Positions 32,648 through 41,137 of a DNA stretch of 64,000 nt are shown one piece after another (the first letter of the stretch is position 1; every line of letters starts with the position of its first letter). The notes under the pieces are model-generated. The model saw nothing but the letters and a program-made list of their open reading frames with translations. It was not told where the DNA came from and did no database searches. Origin of the DNA: Rhodobacterales bacterium HKCCE2091 (GTDB taxonomy: Bacteria; Pseudomonadota; Alphaproteobacteria; Rhodobacterales; Rhodobacteraceae). Both the position numbers and the translations under genes were made by a program. The stretch covers positions 124,001 through 188,000 of the forward strand of contig WVSL01000001.1 of the NCBI GenBank assembly GCA_015689685.1, written 5' to 3'.

Positions 32648-33264
32648 GCGCGCGCGGCCTCCCACCCGATGCGGGCGGCGAGACCGGCGAAGATGCTCGC
32701 CGAGACGTAGCGGAACCCGCGTTCGGCCCCGGGCGAGGTGGCGAGCCAGCGGCCGATGCCGCCCGCGAACCAGCCGACGGCGCCGTTGATGACGAAGCCG
32801 CCCGCCGAAAGCATCGCCCCGAAGACGAGGAACTGCGGCAGGATCGGCTGCGTCGCGTCCACGAATTGCGGGATGAAGGCGAGGATGAACAGGATCACCT
32901 TGGGGTTCGACAGGTTCACCACCAGCCCGTCGCGGAACGCCCGTTGGGGCCGCACCGGCAGCGCGCCGTCCGCGTGCATCGGCTGGCTGAGCGTCCGGTA
33001 GGCCAGCCACAGGAGATAGGCCGCCCCGCCCCACCGGATCGCGCCGAAGGCCCAGGGGAAGGTTTCCAGCAGCGCGCCGAGCCCGAGCCCCGCCAGCGTT
33101 GCGTGGACGAGCGCGCCGAGCGCGATGCCGCCCGAGGCCGCGAGGGCGGGGCGCGGCCCGCCGCGCATCCCCTGGGCGAGGCAGAACATCATGTCCGCGC
33201 CGGGGGTCAGGTTCAGCGCCAGCCCGGCGGGCAGGAAGGCGAGAAGAACGATGGGGTCGATCAT
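32644..33264 (-). CDS. LysE-family amino acid exporter
   Basis: A 206-residue membrane protein with six hydrophobic helices and the family motif LNLTPGADMMFCLAQGMRGG, as in RhtB/LysE exporters of amino acids and homoserine lactones. The second half has NLSNPKVILFILAFIPQFVD, another hallmark. ATG at 33264 has GGAG 8 bases upstream; an earlier GTG at 33273 overlaps the preceding stop and is possible. It overlaps moaB by 4 bases, an odd partnership that reflects operon packing rather than shared function. Confidence 0.9.
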   Translation of the reverse strand: MIDPIVLLAFLPAGLALNLTPGADMMFCLAQGMRGGPRPALAASGGIALGALVHATLAGLGLGALLETFPWAFGAIRWGGAAYLLWLAYRTLSQPMHADGALPVRPQRAFRDGLVVNLSNPKVILFILAFIPQFVDATQPILPQFLVFGAMLSAGGFVINGAVGWFAGGIGRWLATSPGAERGFRYVSASIFAGLAARIGWEAARA

Positions 33265-33269
33265 CGGGA

Positions 33270-33839
33270 TCACTCCGGGGTGGCGGGGCAGGCCGCGGCG
33301 ACCGGCAGTCGCGGCGCGATGCCCCCGTCCGAGAACGGGTCGAGAAACCGTTCCGACGCGAACATGCCGACCATCTCGGGCATCGCGGGGTTGTCATACG
33401 GGCAGAGCGCCCCGGTCCGTTCCATGCGGGTGGCGTAGAAATCCACGCGCTCCTCGAAGCGAGCCCGCGCACGCTCCGGGTCGGCGGGCTCGGGCAGGAT
33501 CCCGGCGACGTAGACACCGAGGACATCGGGCAGCGCCGTCTCGATCCGTTCGATGGCAGGCCCGGGGATGACACCGGGACACTGGCGTTCCAGTGCCAGA
33601 AGGGCAACGAGCATCGGCACGGCGCATCCGACGATCCCGTCGGGGTCCATGCCGTGGTAATCGCCATCCTCCGCCATCACCACGAATTCCCCGCCCGGCA
33701 GGGTCAGGAGCCGGCTGCCCACGGCGTTCGTCTCCACGTATTCCGGGTAGGCGTCGAACAGCGCGTCGTAGTCCACGAGGCCGAGCGGGTCGGCCATCGC
33801 GGGCGCGGCCGTCAACGCGAGCACCAGAGCCAGCCTCAT
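33270..33839 (-). CDS. Secreted protein of unknown function
   Basis: A 189-residue protein with a short signal peptide (MRLALVLALTAAPAMA, cleavage near residue 16). The mature part has four cysteines (GIVGCAVPM, LERQCPGVI, GALCPYDNP, AAACPATPE), fit for two disulfides, and no recognised domain. It overlaps the UDG stop by 4 bases and is followed at once by the LysE gene. Probably periplasmic. Confidence 0.75.
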   Translation of the reverse strand: MRLALVLALTAAPAMADPLGLVDYDALFDAYPEYVETNAVGSRLLTLPGGEFVVMAEDGDYHGMDPDGIVGCAVPMLVALLALERQCPGVIPGPAIERIETALPDVLGVYVAGILPEPADPERARARFEERVDFYATRMERTGALCPYDNPAMPEMVGMFASERFLDPFSDGGIAPRLPVAAACPATPE

Positions 33840-34651
33840 GCCCCGCCCCCGAGACGCGCCTTCAGCGACAGGAGATCCGCCCAGGCCTCGCGCTTCGCGG
33901 CCGGGTTCCGCAGCAGGAAGGCGGGGTGGAACATCGGCAGGACTGGCAGGCCGAACGCCTCGGTCCATGTTCCGCGCAGCCGCGTGATGCCGCGCCGGCC
34001 GAGTACGCCCTGGCAGGCACTGTTGCCCATCAGGACCAGCAGGTCCGGCGCGGCGAGCCTCACATGGGCCTCCACGAAGGGCAGCATGACGGCGATTTCC
34101 TCGGGCTTCGGGTCGCGGTTCTGCGGCGGCCGCCAGTTGACGATGTTGGTGATGTAGAGCGCCGACTCCGGCAGCTCGGCGTCGCGCGACAGGCCGATGG
34201 CCGCGAACATGCGGTCCAGAAGCTGCCCCGCCCGGCCGACAAAGGGCTTGCCGCGGATGTCCTCCTCCTTCCCCGGTGCCTCGCCGATCACCATCACCCG
34301 CGCCGCCGGGTTGCCGTCCGCGAAGACCGTGTTCCGCGCGCCGAGCTTCAGGTCGCAATGGGGGAAGGCGGCGATGGCCGCTTCCAGCCCGGCGAGGTCA
34401 CGGGCCTGCCCCGCCGCGCGTCGCGCCTCGGCCACCGGGTCCACCTGCGGCAGCGCCTGCGGCGCGGGGGCGGGGGCGGTACCGGCGGGCGGCGGCCGCT
34501 CGGTCGCGGGTTGCGCGCCGGGCCCGATCCGCCACGGCGTGCGCTTCGGCAGGGTGAAGCAGTCGACCGGCTCGTCGAGCATGGCCTCGTCCGCGCCGAG
34601 CTCGATCTGCCAGGCGAGAAGCGCGAGGTTGGTGTGCGGGTCAGCCGTCAT
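33836..34651 (-). CDS. Family-4-like uracil-DNA glycosylase lacking the iron-sulfur cysteines
   Basis: A 271-residue protein of the uracil-DNA glycosylase superfamily. Motif I is GEAPGKEED (from residue 123), the following GKPFVGRAGQLLDRMF is highly typical, and motif II is MFHPAFLLR (His242). An N-terminal extension of about 85 residues is proline/alanine-rich. Family-4 enzymes carry a 4Fe-4S cluster held by four cysteines; this protein has only three in all (31, 99, 213), and the usual cysteine before the LPF helix is replaced (AVMLPF). It should still excise uracil from DNA. It heads the operon that ends with moaB. Confidence 0.88.
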   Translation of the reverse strand: MTADPHTNLALLAWQIELGADEAMLDEPVDCFTLPKRTPWRIGPGAQPATERPPPAGTAPAPAPQALPQVDPVAEARRAAGQARDLAGLEAAIAAFPHCDLKLGARNTVFADGNPAARVMVIGEAPGKEEDIRGKPFVGRAGQLLDRMFAAIGLSRDAELPESALYITNIVNWRPPQNRDPKPEEIAVMLPFVEAHVRLAAPDLLVLMGNSACQGVLGRRGITRLRGTWTEAFGLPVLPMFHPAFLLRNPAAKREAWADLLSLKARLGGGA

Positions 34652-34841
34652 GGCGCGGAGACTAGGCGAGCCCCCGCCCGTGAACAATCCGAGTCGGGGC
34701 GCGGGGCGCGGGTGTCGCCTGACCAATGGATGCGAAGCCGCTGCACGGCGCCTGCGCGGGCGCACGGGCAAGGACGGGTCACCAACTCGCCCCGCCCCCG
34801 CCCAGGTCTCCTGGTTTCACCCGTTCACGAAAGGACAGCCA

Positions 34842-36128
34842 TTGGCCCAGGACCTCGCCATCCCGTTCTACATCCTGTTCGTCGCCATCGGCCTCGTGTC
34901 GGCGGTGCTGCCTCTGTTCCTGGCGTGGCGCGCGGTGGCGGTGTCGTTCCTCGCCTGGGCGACGGGGCGGCTGCTGGAAGGGCCGGTCCACTGGTCGGAC
35001 CAGGATCTGGGCTACGCGATGGGCGTGGCGATCATGGGTCTCGTGACCGTCTGCGTGCTCGGCGTGATCGGCCTGAGAATGCTGATCGCGGGCCTGCGCG
35101 GCACCCTGACGCGCGACCGCCTCGCCGGGCCGGACGCGGACTGGCGCGACCGGCTGGATGCGGGGATCCTCGCGATCGCGGGGGGTGTCGCGGGGCTCCT
35201 GCTCGCGATCTGTCTCGCGATGGCGCTGCCGGCGGCGGGCGGCGGCGGGATGGCGCTGGATATCGGGCTCGGGCTTGGCGCATTCGCTGTGGCCGCGCTC
35301 GCGTTCCGGCACCGCAAGGCCCCGTCCATGTCCTTCGTGACGGCGGCCGGGCTGGCCTTCGCAATCGTGGCCTTCGTCGGCAGTGCCCAGTCCCCGCGCC
35401 TGCGGGCCGCAGCGACCGGGATCGCCGGGGACGCGCCCGCCTGCTTCGCCCTGCCTGCGGAGGCCGGTGCGCCCGCGCCCGGCAGGTTCGGCTTCTTCAG
35501 CCTGCCCAAGCAGACCTACGTCCGACACCTCGAACTGTTCCTAGTGACGGACGAAGGATACGCCACGCACTACTGGTCGATCCGCAACCAGCGCTGGATC
35601 GCGGACGGAACGCGCGAATTCGTCACCTGCCACCCGGTGGCGGGCGGGACGGAACACTTCGCCCCCGGCGACACTTTCGATGTGATACTCGCGGGGCAGC
35701 GCCTGTCGATCCCGCGCGAGATGAACCCACGGGTCTACGGCCAGCGGCTATCCTTCGACAGCGACGCCACCACCGGCTCCGACCTGCCCGATCCGCGCTT
35801 CGCGGGCGTGATCCGGGTACACGCGCCCGACCGGCCCCGTGGCGCCTCCGACACGGTCGAACGGCTCCAGAACATCCCCGCCGACGGGCTCGATCTCGAG
35901 GCCATGTTGCAGGGGCCTTCGCGCAACTTCGAGGGGCTCGACCCCGAAACCGGGTGGGACATGGCGTTCCGCTGCCTCTCCGGCGCGTTTTCCAACCGCC
36001 TCTGCGGGGCCGTGCTGCGCGACGGCGATCTCGCAATCGAATACGATTTCCCCGCAGCCGACCTGCCCGACTGGCGCGAGGCCGCGCGCACCGCCCGCGC
36101 GCTCATCGCCTCGTTCGAGGTTCCCTGA
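34842..36128 (+). CDS. Large membrane protein of unknown function with a soluble C-terminal domain
   Basis: A 428-residue protein starting at TTG 34842, chosen because AAAGGACAG lies 4-12 bases upstream and a membrane helix begins at once; the open frame before it overlaps the divergent UDG gene. About five helices fill residues 8-185 (FYILFVAIGLVSAVLPLFLA, AMGVAIMGLVTVCVLGVIGL, LAIAGGVAGLLLAICLAMAL and others). The remaining 240 residues look like a periplasmic, beta-rich domain with four cysteines. No family is recognised. It may be an envelope protein; nothing else in the locus hints at its role. Confidence 0.75.
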   Translation: MAQDLAIPFYILFVAIGLVSAVLPLFLAWRAVAVSFLAWATGRLLEGPVHWSDQDLGYAMGVAIMGLVTVCVLGVIGLRMLIAGLRGTLTRDRLAGPDADWRDRLDAGILAIAGGVAGLLLAICLAMALPAAGGGGMALDIGLGLGAFAVAALAFRHRKAPSMSFVTAAGLAFAIVAFVGSAQSPRLRAAATGIAGDAPACFALPAEAGAPAPGRFGFFSLPKQTYVRHLELFLVTDEGYATHYWSIRNQRWIADGTREFVTCHPVAGGTEHFAPGDTFDVILAGQRLSIPREMNPRVYGQRLSFDSDATTGSDLPDPRFAGVIRVHAPDRPRGASDTVERLQNIPADGLDLEAMLQGPSRNFEGLDPETGWDMAFRCLSGAFSNRLCGAVLRDGDLAIEYDFPAADLPDWREAARTARALIASFEVP

Positions 36129-36191
36129 CCGCCAGATCATTGCCGCCCGCGCCCGCCTGCGTTAAGCCCCTTGCCGAGAACGGGGGTGAGC

Positions 36192-37148
36192 ATGGGATTG
36201 CGCGCACGACATCTGCTCGGGATCGAGACGCTGGCCCCGGACGAGATCCTGACGCTTCTCGACCTCGCGGACACCTATGCCGACAAGGCCCGCCGCCGCG
36301 CCCCCGCGGGCGACGCGCTGGCCGGGCTGACCCAGATCAACATGTTCTTCGAGGCCTCGACCCGCACCCAGGCGAGTTTCGAACTGGCCGGCAAGCGGCT
36401 CGGCGCGCAGGTGATGAACATGGCGATGTCGGCGTCGAGCCTGAAGAAGGGCGAGACGCTGATCGACACCGCGCTGACCCTGAACGCGATGCGCCCCGAC
36501 CTGCTGGTGGTGCGACACCCCCATTCCGGCGCGGTGAACTTGCTGGCCGACAAGGTCGATTCGGCCGTCCTGAACGCCGGCGACGGCCGGCACGAACACC
36601 CGACGCAGGCGCTGCTGGACGCGCTGACGATCCGTCGCAAGAAGGGCCGCCTGCACCGCCTGACCATCGCCATCTGCGGCGACATCGCCCATAGCCGCGT
36701 GGCCCGGTCGAACATCCTGCTGCTCGGAAAGATGGAGAACCGCGTGCGCCTGATCGGCCCGCCAACACTGATGCCCTCGGGCGCGAAGGATTGGGGCGTG
36801 GAGGTCTACCAGGACATGACCGAAGGCCTCGCCGACGCCGACGTGGTGATGATGCTCAGGCTCCAGAAGGAACGCATGGACGGCGCCTTCATTCCCTCCG
36901 AACGGGAATATTTCCACCGCTACGGCCTCGACGCGCAGAAGCTGTCGGCGGCGAAGCCCGACGCCATCGTGATGCACCCCGGCCCGATGAACCGCGGCGT
37001 GGAGATCGACGGCGTGATCGCCGACGACATCAACCGCAGCGTGATCCAGGAGCAGGTGGAAATGGGCGTCGCCGTCCGCATGGCCGCGATGGACCTGCTC
37101 GCGCGCGGCCTGCGCGAGGCGCGGGCGGCGAAGGGGGTGATGGCGTGA
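36192..37148 (+). CDS. pyrB: Aspartate carbamoyltransferase catalytic subunit
   Basis: A 318-residue enzyme, the usual ATCase length. The carbamoyl-phosphate loop is [20 protein letters not shown], the second site is [15 protein letters not shown] and the C-terminal block is [13 protein letters not shown]. It condenses carbamoyl phosphate and aspartate, the committed step of pyrimidine synthesis. ATG at 36192 or the GTG two codons earlier can start it. It lies in a cluster with a dihydroorotase-like pseudoenzyme, as in bacteria where ATCase needs such a partner to assemble. The stop overlaps the next gene (GTGA). Confidence 0.96.
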   Translation: MGLRARHLLGIETLAPDEILTLLDLADTYADKARRRAPAGDALAGLTQINMFFEASTRTQASFELAGKRLGAQVMNMAMSASSLKKGETLIDTALTLNAMRPDLLVVRHPHSGAVNLLADKVDSAVLNAGDGRHEHPTQALLDALTIRRKKGRLHRLTIAICGDIAHSRVARSNILLLGKMENRVRLIGPPTLMPSGAKDWGVEVYQDMTEGLADADVVMMLRLQKERMDGAFIPSEREYFHRYGLDAQKLSAAKPDAIVMHPGPMNRGVEIDGVIADDINRSVIQEQVEMGVAVRMAAMDLLARGLREARAAKGVMA

Positions 37149-37717
37149 CTGGCTTCGACTGGAACCCGCACCTTCGGGAGGGAGAAGAGCTCATTTGGCA
37201 AGGACGCCCGCCGCAGTCCCTTTTCAAATCCGAACCCCTGAGCCACCAGGCGATGCTCGTTTCCTGCGTGGTGGGGCTGCTCTGGATTGCGATGATCGCG
37301 CAGGGTTGGCCCGACGGCGGCGCCTCGGCTTCGATCGTGATCATTCCGATGGTGATGCTCGCGGTTCAGATCACGGTTGGCCGCCTCGTCGTGGACTATG
37401 TCAGGCGCGCCGGTACGTCATATGCGCTGAGCAACCGGCGGGCGCTCATCGCATGCACCACCTTGCTGCCGCGCTTGCGCTCCGTAGAGTTGACGCCGGG
37501 CCTCGAGGTGAGGCAACGCGACGGGCACCCGGTTTCCCTGACTTTCGGGAATCGAGGACCTCGTCTCGGCGTTGGCTTTGCCGACGTTTCACAAGGCTTT
37601 GCGATCCTTCGACTATTTTTTCTCGGCGACGACGGGAGCTTCGCGTTCCGCGCGATCCCAGACGCGCGAGACGTAGCAGACTTGGCGGAACGCACCAAAC
37701 GGGCGCGGACTGCATGA
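37145..37717 (+). CDS. Membrane protein of unknown function, PH-like
   Basis: A 190-residue protein with two adjacent helices ([19 protein letters not shown] and [20 protein letters not shown]) preceded by [13 protein letters not shown], and followed by [20 protein letters not shown] and a beta-rich tail. The EELIWQGRP start, paired helices and YALSNRRAL layout are typical of bacterial PH-domain membrane proteins (bPH/DUF304 type). It starts at GTG 37145 inside the pyrB stop. Its codons are less G+C-rich near the end (TTCGACTATTTTTTC). Its role next to pyrB is unknown. Confidence 0.75.
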   Translation: MTGFDWNPHLREGEELIWQGRPPQSLFKSEPLSHQAMLVSCVVGLLWIAMIAQGWPDGGASASIVIIPMVMLAVQITVGRLVVDYVRRAGTSYALSNRRALIACTTLLPRLRSVELTPGLEVRQRDGHPVSLTFGNRGPRLGVGFADVSQGFAILRLFFLGDDGSFAFRAIPDARDVADLAERTKRARTA

Positions 37718-37802
37718 CGGATTGGCACAACGGTCCGAACCGGAACAGCCATGCGGGAGAAGGCGTTCCGCCCTCGTTCCCTCATGCCGACCGGAGGATA
37801 GC

Positions 37803-38324
37803 ATGACCGACCGCATCCACGTCTTCGCCCTGAACGAACCCGTCGACGTTCGCCATACCGAGCTGACCCGCCAGAAGGGCGAGGCGCCCGTGCTGCCGCC
37901 GCTGCACGAATGGATCGGGGTCGACGGCATCGACACCGACAGGATCGAGCTGTTCCCGGTCTCGGACCTCGGCAATCTCGCCCTGCCCGACTACCTCGCG
38001 GAGGCGCACGCGGTGGAGCCGGACGCCCTGGCCTCGGTCGCGGCGCGGCTGCGCGCGGTGAGCGGCACGGTTCTGATCGTGCCGGAAAGCGCGCTGGACG
38101 GGCCGGTGTCGCCGCAGCCGCAGGCGGCGGACCTGGCGATCCTGCCGGTGATCGAACCCGATCACGGCGGGCACCTCGATCCGGTGGCGATCCCCGCCGC
38201 CCCCGACCCGGTGGTGCCGCCGCAATCGGCCGGTTCCGGCGGCCGACTGTCGCCCCGCGCCATCGCGATCATCGTCGGCGTGGCGCTGGTTCTCGCCGCG
38301 CTCCTGCTGTGGGGTATCACGTGA
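37803..38324 (+). CDS. Tail-anchored protein of unknown function
   Basis: A 173-residue protein. The first 125 residues are an acidic soluble domain (MTDRIHVFALNEPVDVRHTE, ELFPVSDLGNLALPDYLAEA), then a proline-rich linker and a single C-terminal helix (AIAIIVGVALVLAALLLWGI). That topology points to a cytoplasmic domain anchored in the inner membrane. GGAGG lies 7 bases before the ATG. It overlaps the dihydroorotase-like gene by 4 bases. I do not recognise a family, but position between pyrB and that gene makes a pyrimidine-cluster role worth testing. Confidence 0.75.
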   Translation: MTDRIHVFALNEPVDVRHTELTRQKGEAPVLPPLHEWIGVDGIDTDRIELFPVSDLGNLALPDYLAEAHAVEPDALASVAARLRAVSGTVLIVPESALDGPVSPQPQAADLAILPVIEPDHGGHLDPVAIPAAPDPVVPPQSAGSGGRLSPRAIAIIVGVALVLAALLLWGIT

Positions 38325-39604
38325 CGAACGCTCTCCTGACCAATGCCCGGCTGATCGACCCGGAGGCCGGGACCGAGACGCTCGGCTGGCTGCGGATCGA
38401 GGCCGGGCGTATCGCCGAGACCGGGACGGGCGCCCGGCATGGCGGTCGCGATTGCCGCGGGCTCTGCCTCGCGCCGGGGATCGTCGATATCGGCGTCAAG
38501 GTCGGGGAGCCGGGCGAGCGCCACAAGGAAAGCTTCCGCACCGCCGCGCTGGCCGCCGCGGCGGGTGGCGTGACCACGATGGTCACCCGGCCCGACACCG
38601 CTACGCCGATCGACAGCCCCGAGACGCTGGAATTCGTCCTGCGCCGGGGGCGCGACGCGGCCCCTGTCCATATCCGGCCGATGGCCGCGCTGACGAAGGC
38701 GCGCGAGGGCCGCGAGATGACCGAGATCGGGTTCCTGATGGACGCGGGCGCGGTCGCGTTCTCGGACGGCGACCGGGTCTGCCGCGACACCAAGGTCCTG
38801 TCGCGCTGCATGGCCTATGCCCGTGGCCTCGGCGCGCTGGTCATGGCCCACGTGCAGGAACCCGTCCTGTCGGCGGGTGCGGCGACGACCTCGGGCAAGT
38901 TCGCGGCGCTGAAGGGCCTGCCCTCCGTCTCTCCGATCGCGGAGCGGATGGGGCTCGAACGCGACCTCGCGCTCGTGGCGATGACCGGGGTGCGCTACCA
39001 CGCCGACCAGGTCACGACCGCCGAGGCGCTGCCCGCGCTCGCTCGCGCCAAGGCCGAGGGGCTGGACGTGACCGCCGGGATCTCGATCCACCACCTGACG
39101 CTGAACGAGTTCGACGTCGGCGACTACCGCACCTTCTTCAAGCTGAAGCCGCCGCTCAGGTCCGAGGACGACCGGGTGGCCTGCGTCGAGGCGCTCGCGT
39201 CCGGCCTCATCGACATCATCTGCTCCATGCACACGCCGCAGGACGAGGAGGAGAAGCGCCGCCCGTTCGAGGAAGCGGCCTCGGGCGCGGTCGGTCTGGA
39301 AACCCTGCTGCCCGCGTCCCTGCGTCTCTACCATTCCGGCGACATGACCCTGCCCGGCCTGTTCCGCGCCCTGTCGCGCAACCCCGCCCGCCGCTTCGGC
39401 CTGCCCGGCGGCACGCTGTCGGAGGGCGCGCCGGCTGACTTTGTGCTGTTCGACCCCGATGCGCCCTACGTTCTCGACCGCGCGACGCTCAGATCGAAGT
39501 CGAAGAACACGCCGTTCGACCAGGCCCGGATGCAGGGCCGCGTCGAGGCCACCTTCGTCGCCGGCGCGCCGGTCTACGAACGGGGGGTCGAATGCCCGGC
39601 CTGA
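38321..39604 (+). CDS. Dihydroorotase-like pseudoenzyme, ATCase partner
   Basis: A 427-residue protein of the dihydroorotase/amidohydrolase family that has lost its metal site. The canonical PGxxDxHxHxR reads PGIVDIGVKVG, so both histidines (Gly58, Lys60) and the arginine (Gly62) are gone. The catalytic aspartate of TDHAPH is also lost (SMHTPQ, Met303). Later family segments remain (MAHVQEP, SIHHLTLNEFDVGDYRTFF). In Pseudomonas an inactive DHOase (PyrC'/PyrX) is needed to assemble ATCase, so the same scaffold role is likely here; a true PyrC should exist elsewhere. It starts at GTG 38321 and overlaps both neighbours. Confidence 0.88.
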   Translation: MTNALLTNARLIDPEAGTETLGWLRIEAGRIAETGTGARHGGRDCRGLCLAPGIVDIGVKVGEPGERHKESFRTAALAAAAGGVTTMVTRPDTATPIDSPETLEFVLRRGRDAAPVHIRPMAALTKAREGREMTEIGFLMDAGAVAFSDGDRVCRDTKVLSRCMAYARGLGALVMAHVQEPVLSAGAATTSGKFAALKGLPSVSPIAERMGLERDLALVAMTGVRYHADQVTTAEALPALARAKAEGLDVTAGISIHHLTLNEFDVGDYRTFFKLKPPLRSEDDRVACVEALASGLIDIICSMHTPQDEEEKRRPFEEAASGAVGLETLLPASLRLYHSGDMTLPGLFRALSRNPARRFGLPGGTLSEGAPADFVLFDPDAPYVLDRATLRSKSKNTPFDQARMQGRVEATFVAGAPVYERGVECPA

Positions 39605-40200
39605 CCGCCACCTTGCCCGTCCTGCTGGCGGTCGGCGTCGGGGCCTACCTGCTCGGATCGGTCGCCTTCGGGCTTCTCATGGCGCGGCTCTTCGGCCTCG
39701 GCGACCTGCGAAAGATCGGGTCGGGCAACATCGGCGCGACCAACGTGCTGCGGACCGGGAACCGGCTGGCCGCCTTCCTCACCCTGATCCTCGACGCGGG
39801 CAAGGGCGCGGCGGCGGTGCTGATCGCGCGCGCGCTGACCGGCGCGGAGGACGCGGCGCAGATCGCGGGCTTCGCGGCGTTCCTCGGCCACTGCTACCCG
39901 GTGTTTCTCGGCTTCAGGGGCGGCAAGGGCGTCGCGACCTTCCTCGGCACGCTGATCGCACTGGCCTGGCCCGTGGGCCTGCTCGCCTGCGCGGCATGGG
40001 CCCTGACGGCGGCCGCCACGCGCATCTCCTCCCTGTCGGCGCTGGTCGCCGCGGCGGCCTCCCCGGTCATCGCCGTGCTGACCGGGCGGCCCGAGATGGT
40101 GGTGCTGTGCCTCGCGCTCGCCGTGCTCGTGTTCCTGCGGCACCGGCCGAACATCGCGCGCCTTTTGGCCGGGACCGAACCCAGGATCGGTGGCGGCTGA
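39592..40200 (+). CDS. plsY: Glycerol-3-phosphate acyltransferase PlsY
   Basis: A 202-residue membrane enzyme with the PlsY motifs: LRKIGSGNIGATNVLRTGN, then AGFAAFLGHCYPVFLGFRGG followed by KGVAT, and about five hydrophobic helices. It transfers an acyl group from acyl phosphate to glycerol-3-phosphate, the first step of phospholipid synthesis in most bacteria. Its ATG overlaps the previous gene by 13 bases, so it belongs to the same transcript; pyrC-like/plsY neighbourhoods are common in alphaproteobacteria. Confidence 0.95.
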   Translation: MPGLTATLPVLLAVGVGAYLLGSVAFGLLMARLFGLGDLRKIGSGNIGATNVLRTGNRLAAFLTLILDAGKGAAAVLIARALTGAEDAAQIAGFAAFLGHCYPVFLGFRGGKGVATFLGTLIALAWPVGLLACAAWALTAAATRISSLSALVAAAASPVIAVLTGRPEMVVLCLALAVLVFLRHRPNIARLLAGTEPRIGGG

Positions 40201-40292
40201 CGCACACCTGCGCTGTTTTGTCTCATGCAGGCTTGGCCGCGCCACCACCGGCATGTTACCGCGACGTCACCTAGAATGCTGGAGGGCGCGTC

Positions 40293-40745
40293 ATGAATTT
40301 CATGGATGCCGTAAAAATCTGTTTCAACAAGTACGTCGATTTCACCGGCCGCGCGCGGCGGTCTGAATTCTGGTGGTTCTTCCTGTTCCAGTTCCTCGTG
40401 AACCTGGTGCTCGGCTGGATCCCCATCGTCGGGCTCATCGCGATGCTCGGCCTGGTCCTTCCGGGTCTTGCCGTCGCCGTGCGCCGCCTGCACGACACCG
40501 ACCGGTCCGGCTGGTGGGTTCTCGCGCCCTACGTCCCGTGGATCCTGTTCCTGCTGATCGGAGGCGTCACTATCGCCAATGGCGGGCAGCCCGGCGTTCT
40601 GGCCTGGCTTTTCGGGCTGATCGGCGTCGCGATGTCGATCCTGATCCTCGTCTGGCTCGCCAGCCGCGGCACCGTGGGCGACAACCGCTTCGGCCCCGAC
40701 CCGCTCGCGGGCGAGGGCTACGTGCCGCCGGCCGATCCGGCCTGA
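40293..40745 (+). CDS. DUF805 membrane protein
   Basis: A 150-residue membrane protein with the DUF805 pattern: CFNKYVDFTGRARRSEFWWF, three to four helices, the central LAVAVRRLHDTDRSGWW and the end GTVGDNRFGPDPL. The family (YhaH/YhaI in Escherichia coli) has no established function. GGAGG stands 8-12 bases before the ATG. It is a separate unit 92 bases after plsY, ending at a bidirectional terminator. Confidence 0.92.
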   Translation: MNFMDAVKICFNKYVDFTGRARRSEFWWFFLFQFLVNLVLGWIPIVGLIAMLGLVLPGLAVAVRRLHDTDRSGWWVLAPYVPWILFLLIGGVTIANGGQPGVLAWLFGLIGVAMSILILVWLASRGTVGDNRFGPDPLAGEGYVPPADPA

Positions 40746-40765
40746 GCCGGTCGGAACGCGACAGG

Positions 40766-40793
40766 AAAGGGCCGCCCGGCGGGGCGGCCCTTT
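40766..40793. terminator. Bidirectional intrinsic terminator
   Basis: AAAGGGCCGCCC pairs over its full length with GGGCGGCCCTTT, with a short GGCG-type loop. The A- and T-rich ends make it work from either side. It lies between the convergent DUF805 gene and the small membrane-protein gene at 40800. Confidence 0.9.
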
Positions 40794-40799
40794 CGCGTG

Positions 40800-41063
40800 T
40801 CAGAGCGGCCGCTGCACCAGCGCGTCCGCCGTGCGCTTGGTGTTGTAGTAGATGCCGAGCGCCAGGTAGAGCGACCCGCCGATGACGACGATGTAGAACG
40901 CGCCGCCGATCAGGATCAGGATGCCGAGAAGCGCCGAGGGCGGCATGCCGGGCTGCGCCGGGGCGAACATGGCGCCGATGCCCGCGATGACGACGAAGAT
41001 CGCCATCAGGATGATGATGACGGCAACGAGCTTGTCGAGCGCGCCGATGAAGAATTCACGCAT
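40800..41063 (-). CDS. Small two-helix membrane protein of unknown function
   Basis: An 87-residue protein with two hydrophobic helices (LVAVIIILMAIFVVIAGIGA and LLGILILIGGAFYIVVIGGS), a proline-rich turn between them and a basic C-terminus (YYNTKRTADALVQRPL). It has a DUF4282-like look, since those proteins share a similar two-helix plan, but I would not insist. It is downstream of gshA by 74 bases on the same strand and ends at the bidirectional terminator. Confidence 0.75.
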   Translation of the reverse strand: MREFFIGALDKLVAVIIILMAIFVVIAGIGAMFAPAQPGMPPSALLGILILIGGAFYIVVIGGSLYLALGIYYNTKRTADALVQRPL

Positions 41064-41137
41064 GTCGGATCTCTCCGTAAAGGGTTTCGTGTGCCCCTAC
41101 GGAACAGGCCGGCCGGCCCCTTGGCAACGGCCGCGTG

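Noticed and set aside
32117-33667. A continuous minus-strand frame that would fuse sequence across the LysE region to MoaB
   Set aside because: The upstream part is out of frame with the real LysE protein, which is intact. MoaB has its own ATG overlapping the LysE stop.
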